This document shows positions 15,948-23,654 of a stretch of DNA of 33,236 nucleotides, one piece after another. The position numbers and the translations under genes are program-made. The DNA lies in the NCBI GenBank assembly GCA_934270565.1, contig CAKQPR010000018.1, forward strand, positions 1 through 33,236, given 5' to 3'. Each line of letters starts with the position of its first letter. Positions within the stretch are counted from its first letter, which is position 1. The notes under the pieces are model-generated. The model was not told where the DNA came from, made no database searches, and saw only the letters and a program-made list of their open reading frames with translations. This stretch comes from an uncultured Clostridia bacterium (GTDB taxonomy: Bacteria > Bacillota > Clostridia > Christensenellales > Pumilibacteraceae).

Positions 15948-16601
15948 TTAGCGGATCACATACCCGAAGCCGCGGACGGTTTCGATGAGTTTTACGCCGT
16001 ACACGTCGTCGATTTTGGCGCGAAGGTATCTGACGTACACGTCCACGACGTTGGTATTGCCGATAAAATCGTACCCCCAGACGCTGTCGAGCGCCTGTTC
16101 GCGCGAAATCACCTTGTTGCGGTTCTGAACGAGGTACACGAGAAGGTCGAATTCCTTTTTCGTAAGGTCGAGTTCGTTGCCGTCGTACTCGGCTATATGC
16201 GAGCTTACGTCGATCTTCAGCTTGCCGATTTCGAGAACGGAAGTGCGCTTCCTGATATTCGCGCGGATTCGGGCGAGAAGCTCCTCTATCGCGAACGGCT
16301 TTGTCATATAATCGTTCGCGCCGATGTCCAGCCCCGCCACCTTATCCACTATCTGATCGCGCGCCGTGAGTATGATTACCGGCGTGTCCTTTACCTGACG
16401 AAGTCTGCGAAGTATCTCTATGCCGTTGAGCGACGGAAGCATTACGTCGAGCACGATCAGATCGTAATCGTTTTCTGTCGCCGCCGTAAGCGCTTCGCGC
16501 CCGTCTGAAATGACGGTCGTTCTGTACCCCTCGTGCTCGAGCTCGAGCGATACGAAACGCGCAATCTTCGGTTCGTCTTCTACTATCAGTATGTGATACA
16601 T
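15948..16601 (-). CDS. OmpR/PhoB-family response regulator
   Basis: The 217 residues comprise a receiver domain (1-115) with acidic pocket E8-D9, phospho-acceptor D52 in IVLDVMLPSLNG, T in ILTARD and K in YMTKPFA, and a winged-helix DNA-binding domain (about 125-217) ending VDVYVRYLRAKIDDVYGVKL and VRGFGYVIR. It is the first gene of the three-gene operon with the histidine kinase and the nucleoside hydrolase homologue. The ATG at 16601 has GGAGGAG 4-5 nt upstream. A lone TATAAT at 16645-16650 could be its -10. Targets cannot be predicted from the window. Confidence 0.94.
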   Translation of the reverse strand: MYHILIVEDEPKIARFVSLELEHEGYRTTVISDGREALTAATENDYDLIVLDVMLPSLNGIEILRRLRQVKDTPVIILTARDQIVDKVAGLDIGANDYMTKPFAIEELLARIRANIRKRTSVLEIGKLKIDVSSHIAEYDGNELDLTKKEFDLLVYLVQNRNKVISREQALDSVWGYDFIGNTNVVDVYVRYLRAKIDDVYGVKLIETVRGFGYVIR

Positions 16602-16644
16602 TTTCTCCTCCTTGGCAGGATTGCCCCGCCGACGAGCATTTTTT

Positions 16645-16650
16645 ATTATA
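16645..16650 (-). promoter_or_regulatory. Possible -10 element of the two-component operon
   Basis: A perfect TATAAT on the minus strand lies 44 nt before the response regulator start. No -35 box is recognisable at 16-18 bp, as would be expected of an activator-dependent or autoregulated promoter. Confidence 0.4.
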
Positions 16651-16764
16651 CCGTTCAGTAACGTTCGTATTCCCTTCCGGGAGGCGCGGAGCCCGCGCGG
16701 GCGGGTATTTGAAGCGTACCGTTCACTTGCTATCGTGTTCGCTCCCGCCTTGGTCTCGACTTCG

Positions 16765-17526
16765 CTCGGCGCGGAACCCGCGCAGGCAAGTATTCAGGTC
16801 GGATGTTTACGAGTGTTTTAGTTTCTAATGCGGGGGATTTCTCGACTTCGCTCGGGATGACGGGGCGAAGGAGCGTTACGCTTGGTTGGCGGCGGGACGA
16901 GGGCGTCCCGCCCTACCGAGGCGAAAAACGACATTCCAAACAAATACTTGCCATCGGGAGCTCCCCGACGGGCGGACGAGGTACGCCCCTATCTTATAAG
17001 GCTTCCCCTTGGGGACCTGTCGCGTAGCGACTGATGAGGGGTTGTCTTTTATGTTGCGTTTGTCATAGCCCGACCCCTCATTCGTCACTCGGATCGCTTC
17101 GCTCGCACTCGTGCCACCTTCCCCCAAGGGGGAAGGCTTGAATTATGTCACTTCTTAATGTCATTTCGACCGAGGCGAAAAACGACATTTCAAACAAATA
17201 CTTGCCAGCGGCGGCTCGCCGTCGGGCGGACGAGGAACGCCCCTACCGAAACGGGAAACCTTGTTAAAAGCGATATACCGTAACCCCACGGAAGTTTGCC
17301 GACTACTCCACTGACATAACGATTTTCGACCTTTGCGGGCGGACGAGGACGTCAGCCCCTACCACGCTTTAACAAACTTTATATTTTCCACTTTTATAAT
17401 GTCATTTCGACCGAAGTGAGGGTTTTAACCCGAACGGAGTGGAGAAATCCCCCGCGGTTGTCACCCGATAACGATACTACTTACAACATTTTTCGACCTT
17501 TAAAGCGTTGCGGGGTCTGGGACACA
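16765..17526 (-). repeat. Right arm of the large inverted duplication
   Basis: Reverse-complement counterpart of 11514-12530, with four matching segments in conserved order. It is more compact: the gap between the first two left-arm segments (about 190 nt) is only about 35 nt here. The arm ends about 160 nt from the response regulator start codon. Confidence 0.85.
16998..17139 (-). repeat. 140-bp palindromic MITE-like element, copy 3
   Basis: Inverted relative to copy 2. Its ends are AAGGCTTCCCCTTGGGGACC and CCCCCAAGGGGGAAGGCTT. The 70 bases at 17017-17086 are identical to copy 2. The remaining end segment (17087-17115) has been replaced by a CACTCGGATCGCTTCGCTCG variant, which is also seen in degenerate form at about 11769-11810, so two subtypes of this end exist. 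Confidence 0.8.
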
Positions 17527-17796
17527 GCCGCAAGTGTCCCAGCGGCTTTTTTGTTACTTTTTTCTCCGCCCGAAAAAAGTAAAATACATTTCCTTTCTTA
17601 AAGAAAAATTTTCTCTTTGTTTCTTTCCAAAAGAAAAGGTTAGCGGGCGGACGAGGGCGTCCGCCCCTACCACGCTCTACCGAAAGTAAGTACAGGCATC
17701 GCCGACTTGCCCGCAGGGGCTCCCTGCCATCGCCGACTTGCCTACGGCGGCTCGCCGTTTTGTTACTATTTCTAAAGTAAGCCATAGCGGCAGCGA
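17527..17796 (-). repeat. Stop-codon-proximal repeat module downstream of pyk
   Basis: Reading with pyk, CGCTGCCGCTATGGCTTACT and TTAGAAATAGTAACAAAACG begin 1-2 nt after the stop. GGCAAGTCGGCGATGG units, a GGGCGGACGCCC unit, CTTTTCTTTTGGAAAGAAAC and ACTTTTTTCGGGCGGAGAAA follow. The sense orientation and order parallel the groEL module. Confidence 0.7.
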
Positions 17797-19215
17797 TCAG
17801 TAATGCAAGTATTCGATACGCATGGTGTTGGAGTTGCCGGCTTTGCCCACTTCGCTGCTGCCCGTAAGCACGGCAAGATCGCCTTCGTGCACGGCGCCGG
17901 TATTGAGCGCGCATTTCGCGGCGTGCGAAAACAGCGCGTCGGGCGTTTTCTGAACGAGCGCCATAGTCGGTAGCACGCCCCAGTTGAGCGCGAGCTGATT
18001 ATAGACTTTCTCGGACGTGGTAGCGGCGATGATCACGCATTCGGGGCGGAAGCGCGAAACTTTACGCGCGGTATAGCCCGACTGCGAAACGGTGATTATA
18101 GCCTTTGCGTTGAGGTCGAAAGCGGACGCGCAAGTCGCCTGCGAAACGGCGTCGGTAATACTTTTGATCGTGTATTCGTGCGCCTGAAACCGTTTTTTGA
18201 AATTGATACAACCCTCGGTTTTCTCGGCGATCTTAGCCATAGTGCGGACGGCTTCGACGGGGTACTTACCCGCGGCGGTTTCGCCCGAAAGCATAATCGC
18301 GCTCGTACCGTCGTAAATCGCGTTTGCGACGTCGCTGATCTCGGCACGGGTCGGGCGGGGCGACGAAATCATACTTTCGAGCATCTGCGTCGCGGTAATG
18401 ACCTTCTTACCGATCTTGTAGCAGTTCTTTATAAGCGTTTTCTGAATATTCGGGAGTTCCTCGAACGGAATTTCCACGCCCATATCGCCGCGCGCAACCA
18501 TAATTCCGTCGCTGAGCTCGAGAATTTCGCGCGCGTTGTCCACGCCCTGACGGTTTTCGATCTTGGAAATAAGCTGAATATTATCGCCGCCGCACATGGA
18601 AATGAAATTCTTCGCCTGACGAACGTCGTCGGACGTGCGCACGAACGAAAGCGCGATATAGTCCACGTCCTCTTCCACCGCAAACCGAAGATCGTCGCGG
18701 TCGGCGTCGGACAGGTACGGCATATCGATTTCGCGCCCGGGGAGGTTGATGCTCTTGCGGTTGGAAAGAACGCCGCCGTGAACGACCTTGCAAGCTATAT
18801 CGGTATCCGTTACTTTATCCACGCAAAGCTCGATCATTCCGTCGTTGAGAAGAATAACGTCGCCTTCGCTCACGCACCCCGGCAAAAGCTCGTACGACAC
18901 CGAAACTTCGGTTTCGTCGCCTTCGACCTCGCGGGTGGTAAGCGTGAAAATTTTGCCGTCTTTAAGGTCTACCGAGCCGTCTTTGAACGTTTTCACGCGG
19001 ATTTCGGGTCCTTTGGTGTCGAGAAGTATGGCGAGCGGAACGCCGAGTTCTTTGCGCACTCTGCGGATAGCTTCCATTCTCGCGCGGTGTTCGGCGTGCG
19101 AGCCGTGCGACATGTTGAGCCGCGCGACGTTCATACCCGAACGCACGAGCTCCTTAAGCACTTTGTAGTCGTCGGTCGAAGGACCGAGCGTGCATACGAT
19201 CTTTGTTTTTCTCAT
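17797..19215 (-). CDS. pyk: Pyruvate kinase
   Basis: Transfers phosphate from phosphoenolpyruvate to ADP, the last ATP-yielding step of glycolysis. The 472 residues cover the N-terminal helix, A/B barrel and C-domain, without the extra C-terminal PEP-utiliser-like domain found in several Bacillus enzymes. Visible motifs are MRKTKIVCTLGP, LNMSHGSHAEH (potassium and substrate site), LLDTKGPEIR, the signature ISKIENRQGVDNAREIL with its catalytic lysine, MVARGDMGVEIP and ATQMLESMI. GGAGGC lies 5 nt before the ATG at 19215. It starts 17 nt after metA on the same strand with no terminator between, so it is probably the second gene of a metA-pyk operon. Its stop is followed immediately by repeat DNA. 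Confidence 0.96.
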   Translation of the reverse strand: MRKTKIVCTLGPSTDDYKVLKELVRSGMNVARLNMSHGSHAEHRARMEAIRRVRKELGVPLAILLDTKGPEIRVKTFKDGSVDLKDGKIFTLTTREVEGDETEVSVSYELLPGCVSEGDVILLNDGMIELCVDKVTDTDIACKVVHGGVLSNRKSINLPGREIDMPYLSDADRDDLRFAVEEDVDYIALSFVRTSDDVRQAKNFISMCGGDNIQLISKIENRQGVDNAREILELSDGIMVARGDMGVEIPFEELPNIQKTLIKNCYKIGKKVITATQMLESMISSPRPTRAEISDVANAIYDGTSAIMLSGETAAGKYPVEAVRTMAKIAEKTEGCINFKKRFQAHEYTIKSITDAVSQATCASAFDLNAKAIITVSQSGYTARKVSRFRPECVIIAATTSEKVYNQLALNWGVLPTMALVQKTPDALFSHAAKCALNTGAVHEGDLAVLTGSSEVGKAGNSNTMRIEYLHY

Positions 19216-19232
19216 AGTCTGCCTCCGAAAGT

Positions 19233-20159
19233 TTATTCGATCGCGTCGATATCATAGGGCGTAGCCTGATAGACGTAATAGTTAAGCCAGTTTGCGAACA
19301 GAAGCGCTTCGTGCGCCCGCCACGTGAGCGGCGCGGACGATTGCGGATCGTCGCCGTTAAAATAGTTTTGCGGCATGGGCGCGTCGTCGCCTTTTTTCAG
19401 TAAGTCGCGCTCGTACTCGCGGCGAAGCGTATCGCGGTCGTATTCGCCGTGCCCGAACACGAAAACGCGACGGCGGTCGCGGCTCGCGGCGAGGTAAACC
19501 CCCGCTTTTTCGCTGTCGGCGAGCACGGTGAGATCGTCGATCTTTTTTATTTCCGCTTCGGGAATTTCGGTGTAGCGCGAGTGCGGAGCGTTGAAATAAT
19601 CATCGAAACCGCGCACGAGCGGGTTTGTCCGATGGTGAACGCGGTGGGTGAAAATTCCGGTAAGTTTACGGTCGAGCGCGACTTTGTCGAGTCCGTAATA
19701 GTAATGCGCCGCCGCCTGAGCCGCCCAGCAGATATACATTGCCGAATACACGTTGGAGCTCGCCCATTCCATTATTTCGCTGAGCTCCCGCCAATACCCG
19801 ACTTCGGTAAAGTCCATTCTCTCGACCGGAGCGCCCGTCACTACGAGCCCGTCGAATTTGAGCTTTTCCGCGCGCACGTCGTCGAAAGTCTTGTAGAACG
19901 CGCGAAGATACTCCTCGCTCGTATTGCGGCTTCGGTAGCTCGCCGTCGTCAGAAACGTGACTTCCACCTGGAGCGGCGTATTTCCGAGCATTCGGAGAAG
20001 CTGCGTTTCGGTGGAGGTTTTGTCCGGCATAAGGTTAAGAACCGCGATCCGGAGCGGTCGGACGTCCTGACTTAATGCGCGCTCGTAAGTCATTACGAAA
20101 ATATTCTCGTTCTCGAGGAACTTTTTCGCAGGCAGATCCTGCGGAATCTTTACGGGCAT
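19233..20159 (-). CDS. metAA: Homoserine O-acetyltransferase, MetA family
   Basis: Activates homoserine for methionine synthesis. The 308 residues match MetA throughout. The catalytic cysteine is C144 in ICWAAQAAAHYY, and the histidine and glutamate are H237 and E239 in FGHGEYD, each two positions off E. coli C142, H235 and E237. The position that selects the acyl donor (111 in E. coli numbering) is E113 here, in VVTGAPVERMDF; glutamate there favours acetyl-CoA, glycine favours succinyl-CoA, so an acetyltransferase is inferred. The N-terminus MPVKIPQDLPAKKFLENENI is typical. GGAGGAG precedes the ATG at 20159. The leader is only about 30 nt, leaving no room for a SAM riboswitch or T-box. Confidence 0.94.
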   Translation of the reverse strand: MPVKIPQDLPAKKFLENENIFVMTYERALSQDVRPLRIAVLNLMPDKTSTETQLLRMLGNTPLQVEVTFLTTASYRSRNTSEEYLRAFYKTFDDVRAEKLKFDGLVVTGAPVERMDFTEVGYWRELSEIMEWASSNVYSAMYICWAAQAAAHYYYGLDKVALDRKLTGIFTHRVHHRTNPLVRGFDDYFNAPHSRYTEIPEAEIKKIDDLTVLADSEKAGVYLAASRDRRRVFVFGHGEYDRDTLRREYERDLLKKGDDAPMPQNYFNGDDPQSSAPLTWRAHEALLFANWLNYYVYQATPYDIDAIE

Positions 20160-20197
20160 AACACTCCTCCGCCAAGTGCAAAACTTTCTACGAATAC

Positions 20198-20226
20198 ATT
20201 ATAACACACGCGTGGGCTAAATGCAA
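20198..20226 (-). promoter_or_regulatory. Sigma-A extended -10 promoter of metA-pyk
   Basis: On the minus strand, TTGCAT (20221-20226) and TATAAT (20198-20203) with a 17-bp spacer and TG one base before the -10 (TGTTATAAT). It lies about 40 nt before the metA start codon. Confidence 0.75.
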
Positions 20227-20314
20227 CGAAATAGCGAAGATTTTTTTCGGTTTCCGTCACACTTTCGCCCCATTGTGTAGTTACGACAAAATTTTTTTAT
20301 TCGGCGAATAACGC

Positions 20315-20343
20315 TTGACACTTTTCTTTTTTAATATTAAAAT
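20315..20343 (+). promoter_or_regulatory. Sigma-A promoter of pckA
   Basis: TTGACA (20315-20320) and TAAAAT (20338-20343) with a 17-bp spacer. The expected start of transcription is about 20350, leaving a leader of about 93 nt. Confidence 0.8.
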
Positions 20344-20349
20344 GTATAA

Positions 20350-20402
20350 GGGGTACGTTGGGGACACGTTTCGACAAACTTCGGAAACCCCCGACAAACC
20401 CC
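20350..20402 (+). other. Structured 5-prime leader of the pckA mRNA
   Basis: Nested complementary blocks form one hairpin: GGGGT (20350-20354) with ACCCC (20398-20402), GGGG (20360-20363) with CCCC (20389-20392), and GTTTC (20368-20372) with GAAAC (20384-20388); an 11-nt loop closes it. Part of the ACGTT/GACAA internal loop can also pair. The structure begins at the predicted first transcribed base and ends 40 nt before the start codon, so it does not cover the ribosome site. It could protect the mRNA 5-prime end or be a regulatory element. No known riboswitch is recognised. Confidence 0.5.
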
Positions 20403-20442
20403 GCGAAATCGTTAAAAAATCTTACAGTGAGGTGTATGTAAA

Positions 20443-22047
20443 ATGGCAAAAATCGATTTAACCAAGTACGGTATCACCGGCACGACCGAAATCGTGCACA
20501 ACCCGTCCTACGAACAACTCTTCGTCGAAGAGACCGATCCGAACCTTGTCGGCTACGAAAAGGGTCAGGTAAGCGAGCTCGGCGCGGTGAACGTTATGAC
20601 CGGCATATACACCGGACGCTCGCCCAAAGACAAGTACATCGTTATGGACGACAATTCGCGCGACACCGTATGGTGGACGAGCGAAAGCTACAAGAACGAC
20701 AACCACCCCGCTTCCGAAGAGACCTGGAAGACGGTGAAAGACATCGCAATCAAGGAACTCTGCAACAAGCGCCTTTTCGTCGTGGACGCGTTCTGCGGCG
20801 CGAACAAGGACACTCGTATGGCTGTCCGCTTTATCGTCGAGGTCGCATGGCAGGCGCATTTCGTAACTAATATGTTTATTCGCCCGACCGACGAAGAACT
20901 CGCTTCGTTCGAGCCCGACTTCGTGGTTTACAACGCTTCCAAAGCTAAGGTCGAGAATTACAAAGAGCTCGGACTTAACAGCGAAACCGCGGTTATGTTC
21001 AACATCACTTCGCGCGAACAGGTTATCGTAAACACCTGGTACGGCGGCGAAATGAAGAAAGGTATGTTCTCGATGATGAACTACTACCTGCCCCTTAAAG
21101 GCATCGCTTCGATGCACTGCTCGGCTAACACCGATATGGACGGCAAAAACACCGCTATCTTCTTCGGACTTTCCGGAACAGGCAAAACCACCCTTTCCAC
21201 CGACCCCAAACGCCTTCTTATCGGCGACGACGAGCACGGCTGGGACGACAACGGCGTGTTCAACTTCGAGGGCGGCTGCTACGCGAAAGTTATCAACCTC
21301 GATAAGGATTCCGAACCCGATATTTACAACGCTATCCGTCGCGACGCGCTCCTTGAGAACGTAACCCTCGACAAAGACGGTAAGATCGACTTTGCGGACA
21401 AGAGCGTTACCGAAAACACCCGCGTTTCCTACCCGATCAACCACATCGAAAACATCGTTCGCCCCGTTTCGTCCGCTCCCGCGGCGAAGAACGTCATCTT
21501 CCTTTCGGCGGACGCGTTCGGAGTACTTCCTCCCGTTTCGATCCTTACCCCCGAGCAGACTCAGTACTACTTCCTGTCCGGCTTCACCGCTAAACTTGCG
21601 GGCACCGAGCGCGGAATAACCGAGCCCACCCCCACCTTCTCGGCTTGCTTCGGTCAGGCGTTCCTCGAACTCCCGCCCACCAAGTACGCGGAAGAACTCG
21701 TCAAGAAGATGAACGCTTCGGGCGCGAAGGCTTACCTCGTCAACACCGGCTGGAACGGCACCGGCAAGCGTATCTCGATCAAGGATACCCGCGGAATTAT
21801 CGACGCTATCCTTTCGGGCGCGATCAACGAAGCTCCCACCAAGAAGATCCCTCACTTCGATTTCGAAGTCCCGACCGCTCTCCCCGGAGTCGATCCCGCT
21901 ATCCTCGATCCGCGCGACACCTACGCCGACGCTTCGATCTGGGAAGATAAAGCCAAGGACCTCGCCGGCAGATTCGTCAAGAACTTCACGAAGTACACCA
22001 TTTCCGAAGCGGGCAAAGCTCTCGTCAAAGCAGGCCCGAAAGCGTAA
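20443..22047 (+). CDS. pckA: Phosphoenolpyruvate carboxykinase (ATP)
   Basis: Interconverts oxaloacetate plus ATP with phosphoenolpyruvate, CO2 and ADP; in anaerobes it often runs towards oxaloacetate. The 534 residues match the ATP-dependent class. Visible motifs are GIYTGRSPKDKYIV near residue 55, the kinase loop GLSGTGKTTLSTDP (about 242-255), IGDDEHGWDDNGVFNFEGGC with the metal-binding aspartate, and NTGWNGTGKRISI near the C-terminus. GAGGTG precedes the ATG. C-ending codons dominate, indicating strong expression. It has its own promoter, a structured leader and a good terminator, so it is monocistronic. It is divergent from metA-pyk. Confidence 0.97.
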   Translation: MAKIDLTKYGITGTTEIVHNPSYEQLFVEETDPNLVGYEKGQVSELGAVNVMTGIYTGRSPKDKYIVMDDNSRDTVWWTSESYKNDNHPASEETWKTVKDIAIKELCNKRLFVVDAFCGANKDTRMAVRFIVEVAWQAHFVTNMFIRPTDEELASFEPDFVVYNASKAKVENYKELGLNSETAVMFNITSREQVIVNTWYGGEMKKGMFSMMNYYLPLKGIASMHCSANTDMDGKNTAIFFGLSGTGKTTLSTDPKRLLIGDDEHGWDDNGVFNFEGGCYAKVINLDKDSEPDIYNAIRRDALLENVTLDKDGKIDFADKSVTENTRVSYPINHIENIVRPVSSAPAAKNVIFLSADAFGVLPPVSILTPEQTQYYFLSGFTAKLAGTERGITEPTPTFSACFGQAFLELPPTKYAEELVKKMNASGAKAYLVNTGWNGTGKRISIKDTRGIIDAILSGAINEAPTKKIPHFDFEVPTALPGVDPAILDPRDTYADASIWEDKAKDLAGRFVKNFTKYTISEAGKALVKAGPKA

Positions 22048-22077
22048 TCGCGCAAGCCGAATAACGACTAACACGTT

Positions 22078-22112
22078 AAAAGCAGTCCGTAACACCGCGG
22101 ACTGCTTTTTTT
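22078..22112 (+). terminator. Intrinsic terminator of pckA
   Basis: AGCAGTCCG (22081-22089) and CGGACTGCT (22098-22106) form a perfect 9-bp stem with an 8-nt loop, followed by TTTTTTG. It begins 30 nt after the stop codon. Confidence 0.9.
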
Positions 22113-22128
22113 GTTTGTTCAGATCATA

Positions 22129-22167
22129 TAAAAATCGCCTCGGAACACTGCTCCGAAGCGATTTTTC
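22129..22167 (-). terminator. Intrinsic terminator of the glycoside-hydrolase-like gene
   Basis: AAAAATCGC and GCGATTTTT with inner CGGA/TCCG form a long stem interrupted by one unpaired base per side. On the minus strand it is followed by a T-run and lies just after the stop at 22170. The A/T-rich flanks may let it act for the convergent pckA too. Confidence 0.8.
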
Positions 22168-22169
22168 GG

Positions 22170-23642
22170 TTAGTCTTTATAACGTACGTCGATGACAAAC
22201 GCGGGAAGCGAATTATCTCTTTTCGACGCGAAACTATCGATTGTTTGCGACGAAAGACTAATGCGACTATCATCGGTTGTTTCTATTTTTTCGGTGCGGT
22301 CGTCGAAGAGCGAACGGATAACCGCACTTTCGATCTTGCGCGACGGCACGAGTTCAAGGCTTTTATATCTGCCGAACACGCCTATCTTTTCGGGCGCGCC
22401 CATATTGTCGCATATCACGGTGCAAACTTCGCTCGGACCGTCGTCCACGTTACGCTTGTGCGTGGCGACGGCGTACGCTTTGCCGTCGAAGCCGCAACAG
22501 GTTACGAACGGCTTACGCTCGCCGATTACTTGCGGAACGGACGTGTTTCTCGCGATTACCGCGGGCGCGTACTGCGTTATCTTTTTGCCGAGCGCGGGCG
22601 CGAACCATGTGTCGGTAATCGTGCGCGTATCCGCAAGCAATTCATCCGATTCGTTAATGGTCCCGCCTCCGAAAGCGGGAACTTCTCTCTGAAACCGCAC
22701 CGAAGCAACCGTTTCGTCGAGGCGATCGCAGTCGGGTTTTATTCCTTTTCCCGCGGGCGAACGCATAACGCCGTTCGCGCAGCCGAGCGACGCGGCTATG
22801 TACGGCTCGTCCTCGGCGTTTACGATCCCTTTCGCACGCTTGAGAATATACGACAGGCGGTCAAGCGTGGTAACTTCGGACGTATATTCGATGACGTCGT
22901 ATGAACGGAACACGTCGCTGAACGGAAGCAATTCGTCTGTGAGCCGGATCTGAACCTTATCGCCGAGGTATCTGCCCGCAAGATTTTTATCGTTGCACCC
23001 GAAGCCGTTTATCGGCCCTTGACAAACCGCGTGCTCAACTATAAGCTCGGGGTAAATTTCTTTCGCGAGCCGCGTGAGCATCTGACGGAATTCGACGCAA
23101 TAAGCGCGTGCGCCCCAATCGACCTTCCAGTACATTATGCCCGCAAATTTACTCTCCTCGAGACGCTCGGTCCAGTAGCGCTCGTTTGCCTCGGGATCGA
23201 ACGGATATTTATCGTCGTCGCCGCACATCTGAGCGGCTACCCAGATGCCGAGCCCTCTCCATCCGCGCGCCACGATCGCATCGGAAAGTTTTTTCAGTCG
23301 GGTTTTGTTATCGCCCTTAAACGACGGAAACCTCTGCTCGTCAAGAATCAAAGACCCGAACATTTTACGGTTCTTGTCGGGGTGAATTCCGTAGGCAACG
23401 TCCCAACCGTCGTCGAGCAAAAAAATCAGATCGCCGCGGATCTCGGGGAAATAGTCCGCCCAGCCGCCTTTACGAAAAATGCTGTCCTCGTTCATGGTCG
23501 CGCGTGCGAACTGCGCGCCCTGATCGCCGAGGAAAATCGCGGGATCGTTTTTCTTGATTTCCGCATTTTCGGCTTCGCCCGCACGGTTCTGCGTGCACCA
23601 CGTACACCAGTACGACGGAGTCTTGTCATAAATCATACTCAT
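22170..23642 (-). CDS. Putative glycoside hydrolase, clan GH-D-like (alpha-galactosidase-type) barrel
   Basis: About 490 residues, no signal peptide, so probably cytoplasmic. The order of motifs resembles GH27/GH36: FLLDDGWDV (74-82), then RFPSFKG followed by ARGWRGLGIWVAAQ (125-138), then GIMYWKVDWGARAY (168-181), where D175 sits at the nucleophile position of K-x-D, then DVFRSYDVIEY (243-253), where D249 sits at the acid/base position. The last 130 residues look like a beta-rich C-terminal domain. Family and substrate are not certain; a remote alpha-galactosidase or related enzyme is most likely. A second ATG at 23636 has better spacing to AGGAG and may be the true start. It is monocistronic, with a consensus promoter and palindromic operator. 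Confidence 0.6.
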   Translation of the reverse strand: MSMIYDKTPSYWCTWCTQNRAGEAENAEIKKNDPAIFLGDQGAQFARATMNEDSIFRKGGWADYFPEIRGDLIFLLDDGWDVAYGIHPDKNRKMFGSLILDEQRFPSFKGDNKTRLKKLSDAIVARGWRGLGIWVAAQMCGDDDKYPFDPEANERYWTERLEESKFAGIMYWKVDWGARAYCVEFRQMLTRLAKEIYPELIVEHAVCQGPINGFGCNDKNLAGRYLGDKVQIRLTDELLPFSDVFRSYDVIEYTSEVTTLDRLSYILKRAKGIVNAEDEPYIAASLGCANGVMRSPAGKGIKPDCDRLDETVASVRFQREVPAFGGGTINESDELLADTRTITDTWFAPALGKKITQYAPAVIARNTSVPQVIGERKPFVTCCGFDGKAYAVATHKRNVDDGPSEVCTVICDNMGAPEKIGVFGRYKSLELVPSRKIESAVIRSLFDDRTEKIETTDDSRISLSSQTIDSFASKRDNSLPAFVIDVRYKD

Positions 23643-23654
23643 ATACTCTCCTCT

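Larger units (their letters stand above)
16602..17796. repeat. Repeat island C between the response regulator and pyk
   Basis: About 1.2 kb without an intact gene, apart from the -10 box at its left end. It consists of the island B modules in reverse order and orientation: CGCGGAACCCGCGCAGGC (about 16769), a GGGGGATTTCTCGACTTCG unit (about 16832), GGCGGGACGAGGGCGTCCCG, the 140-bp element (16998-17139), further CAAATACTTGCC units (about 16941 and 17198), GGGCGGACGAGG units (about 17224, 17338 and 17643), the GTCATTTCGACCGAAG unit (17401), the GGGGTCTGGGACAC unit and the pyk-proximal module. No spacing or direct-repeat pattern typical of CRISPR is present. Confidence 0.85.

Noticed and set aside
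16892..17362. Recurring GGGCGGACGAGG and CAAATACTTGCC units considered as a CRISPR array
   Set aside because: The units differ in length and sequence, are palindromic, lack uniform spacers and have no cas genes nearby.
20160..20442. SAM riboswitch or T-box in the metA leader
   Set aside because: The predicted start is only about 30 nt before the metA ribosome site, and no conserved T-box or S-box motif is visible on the minus strand.
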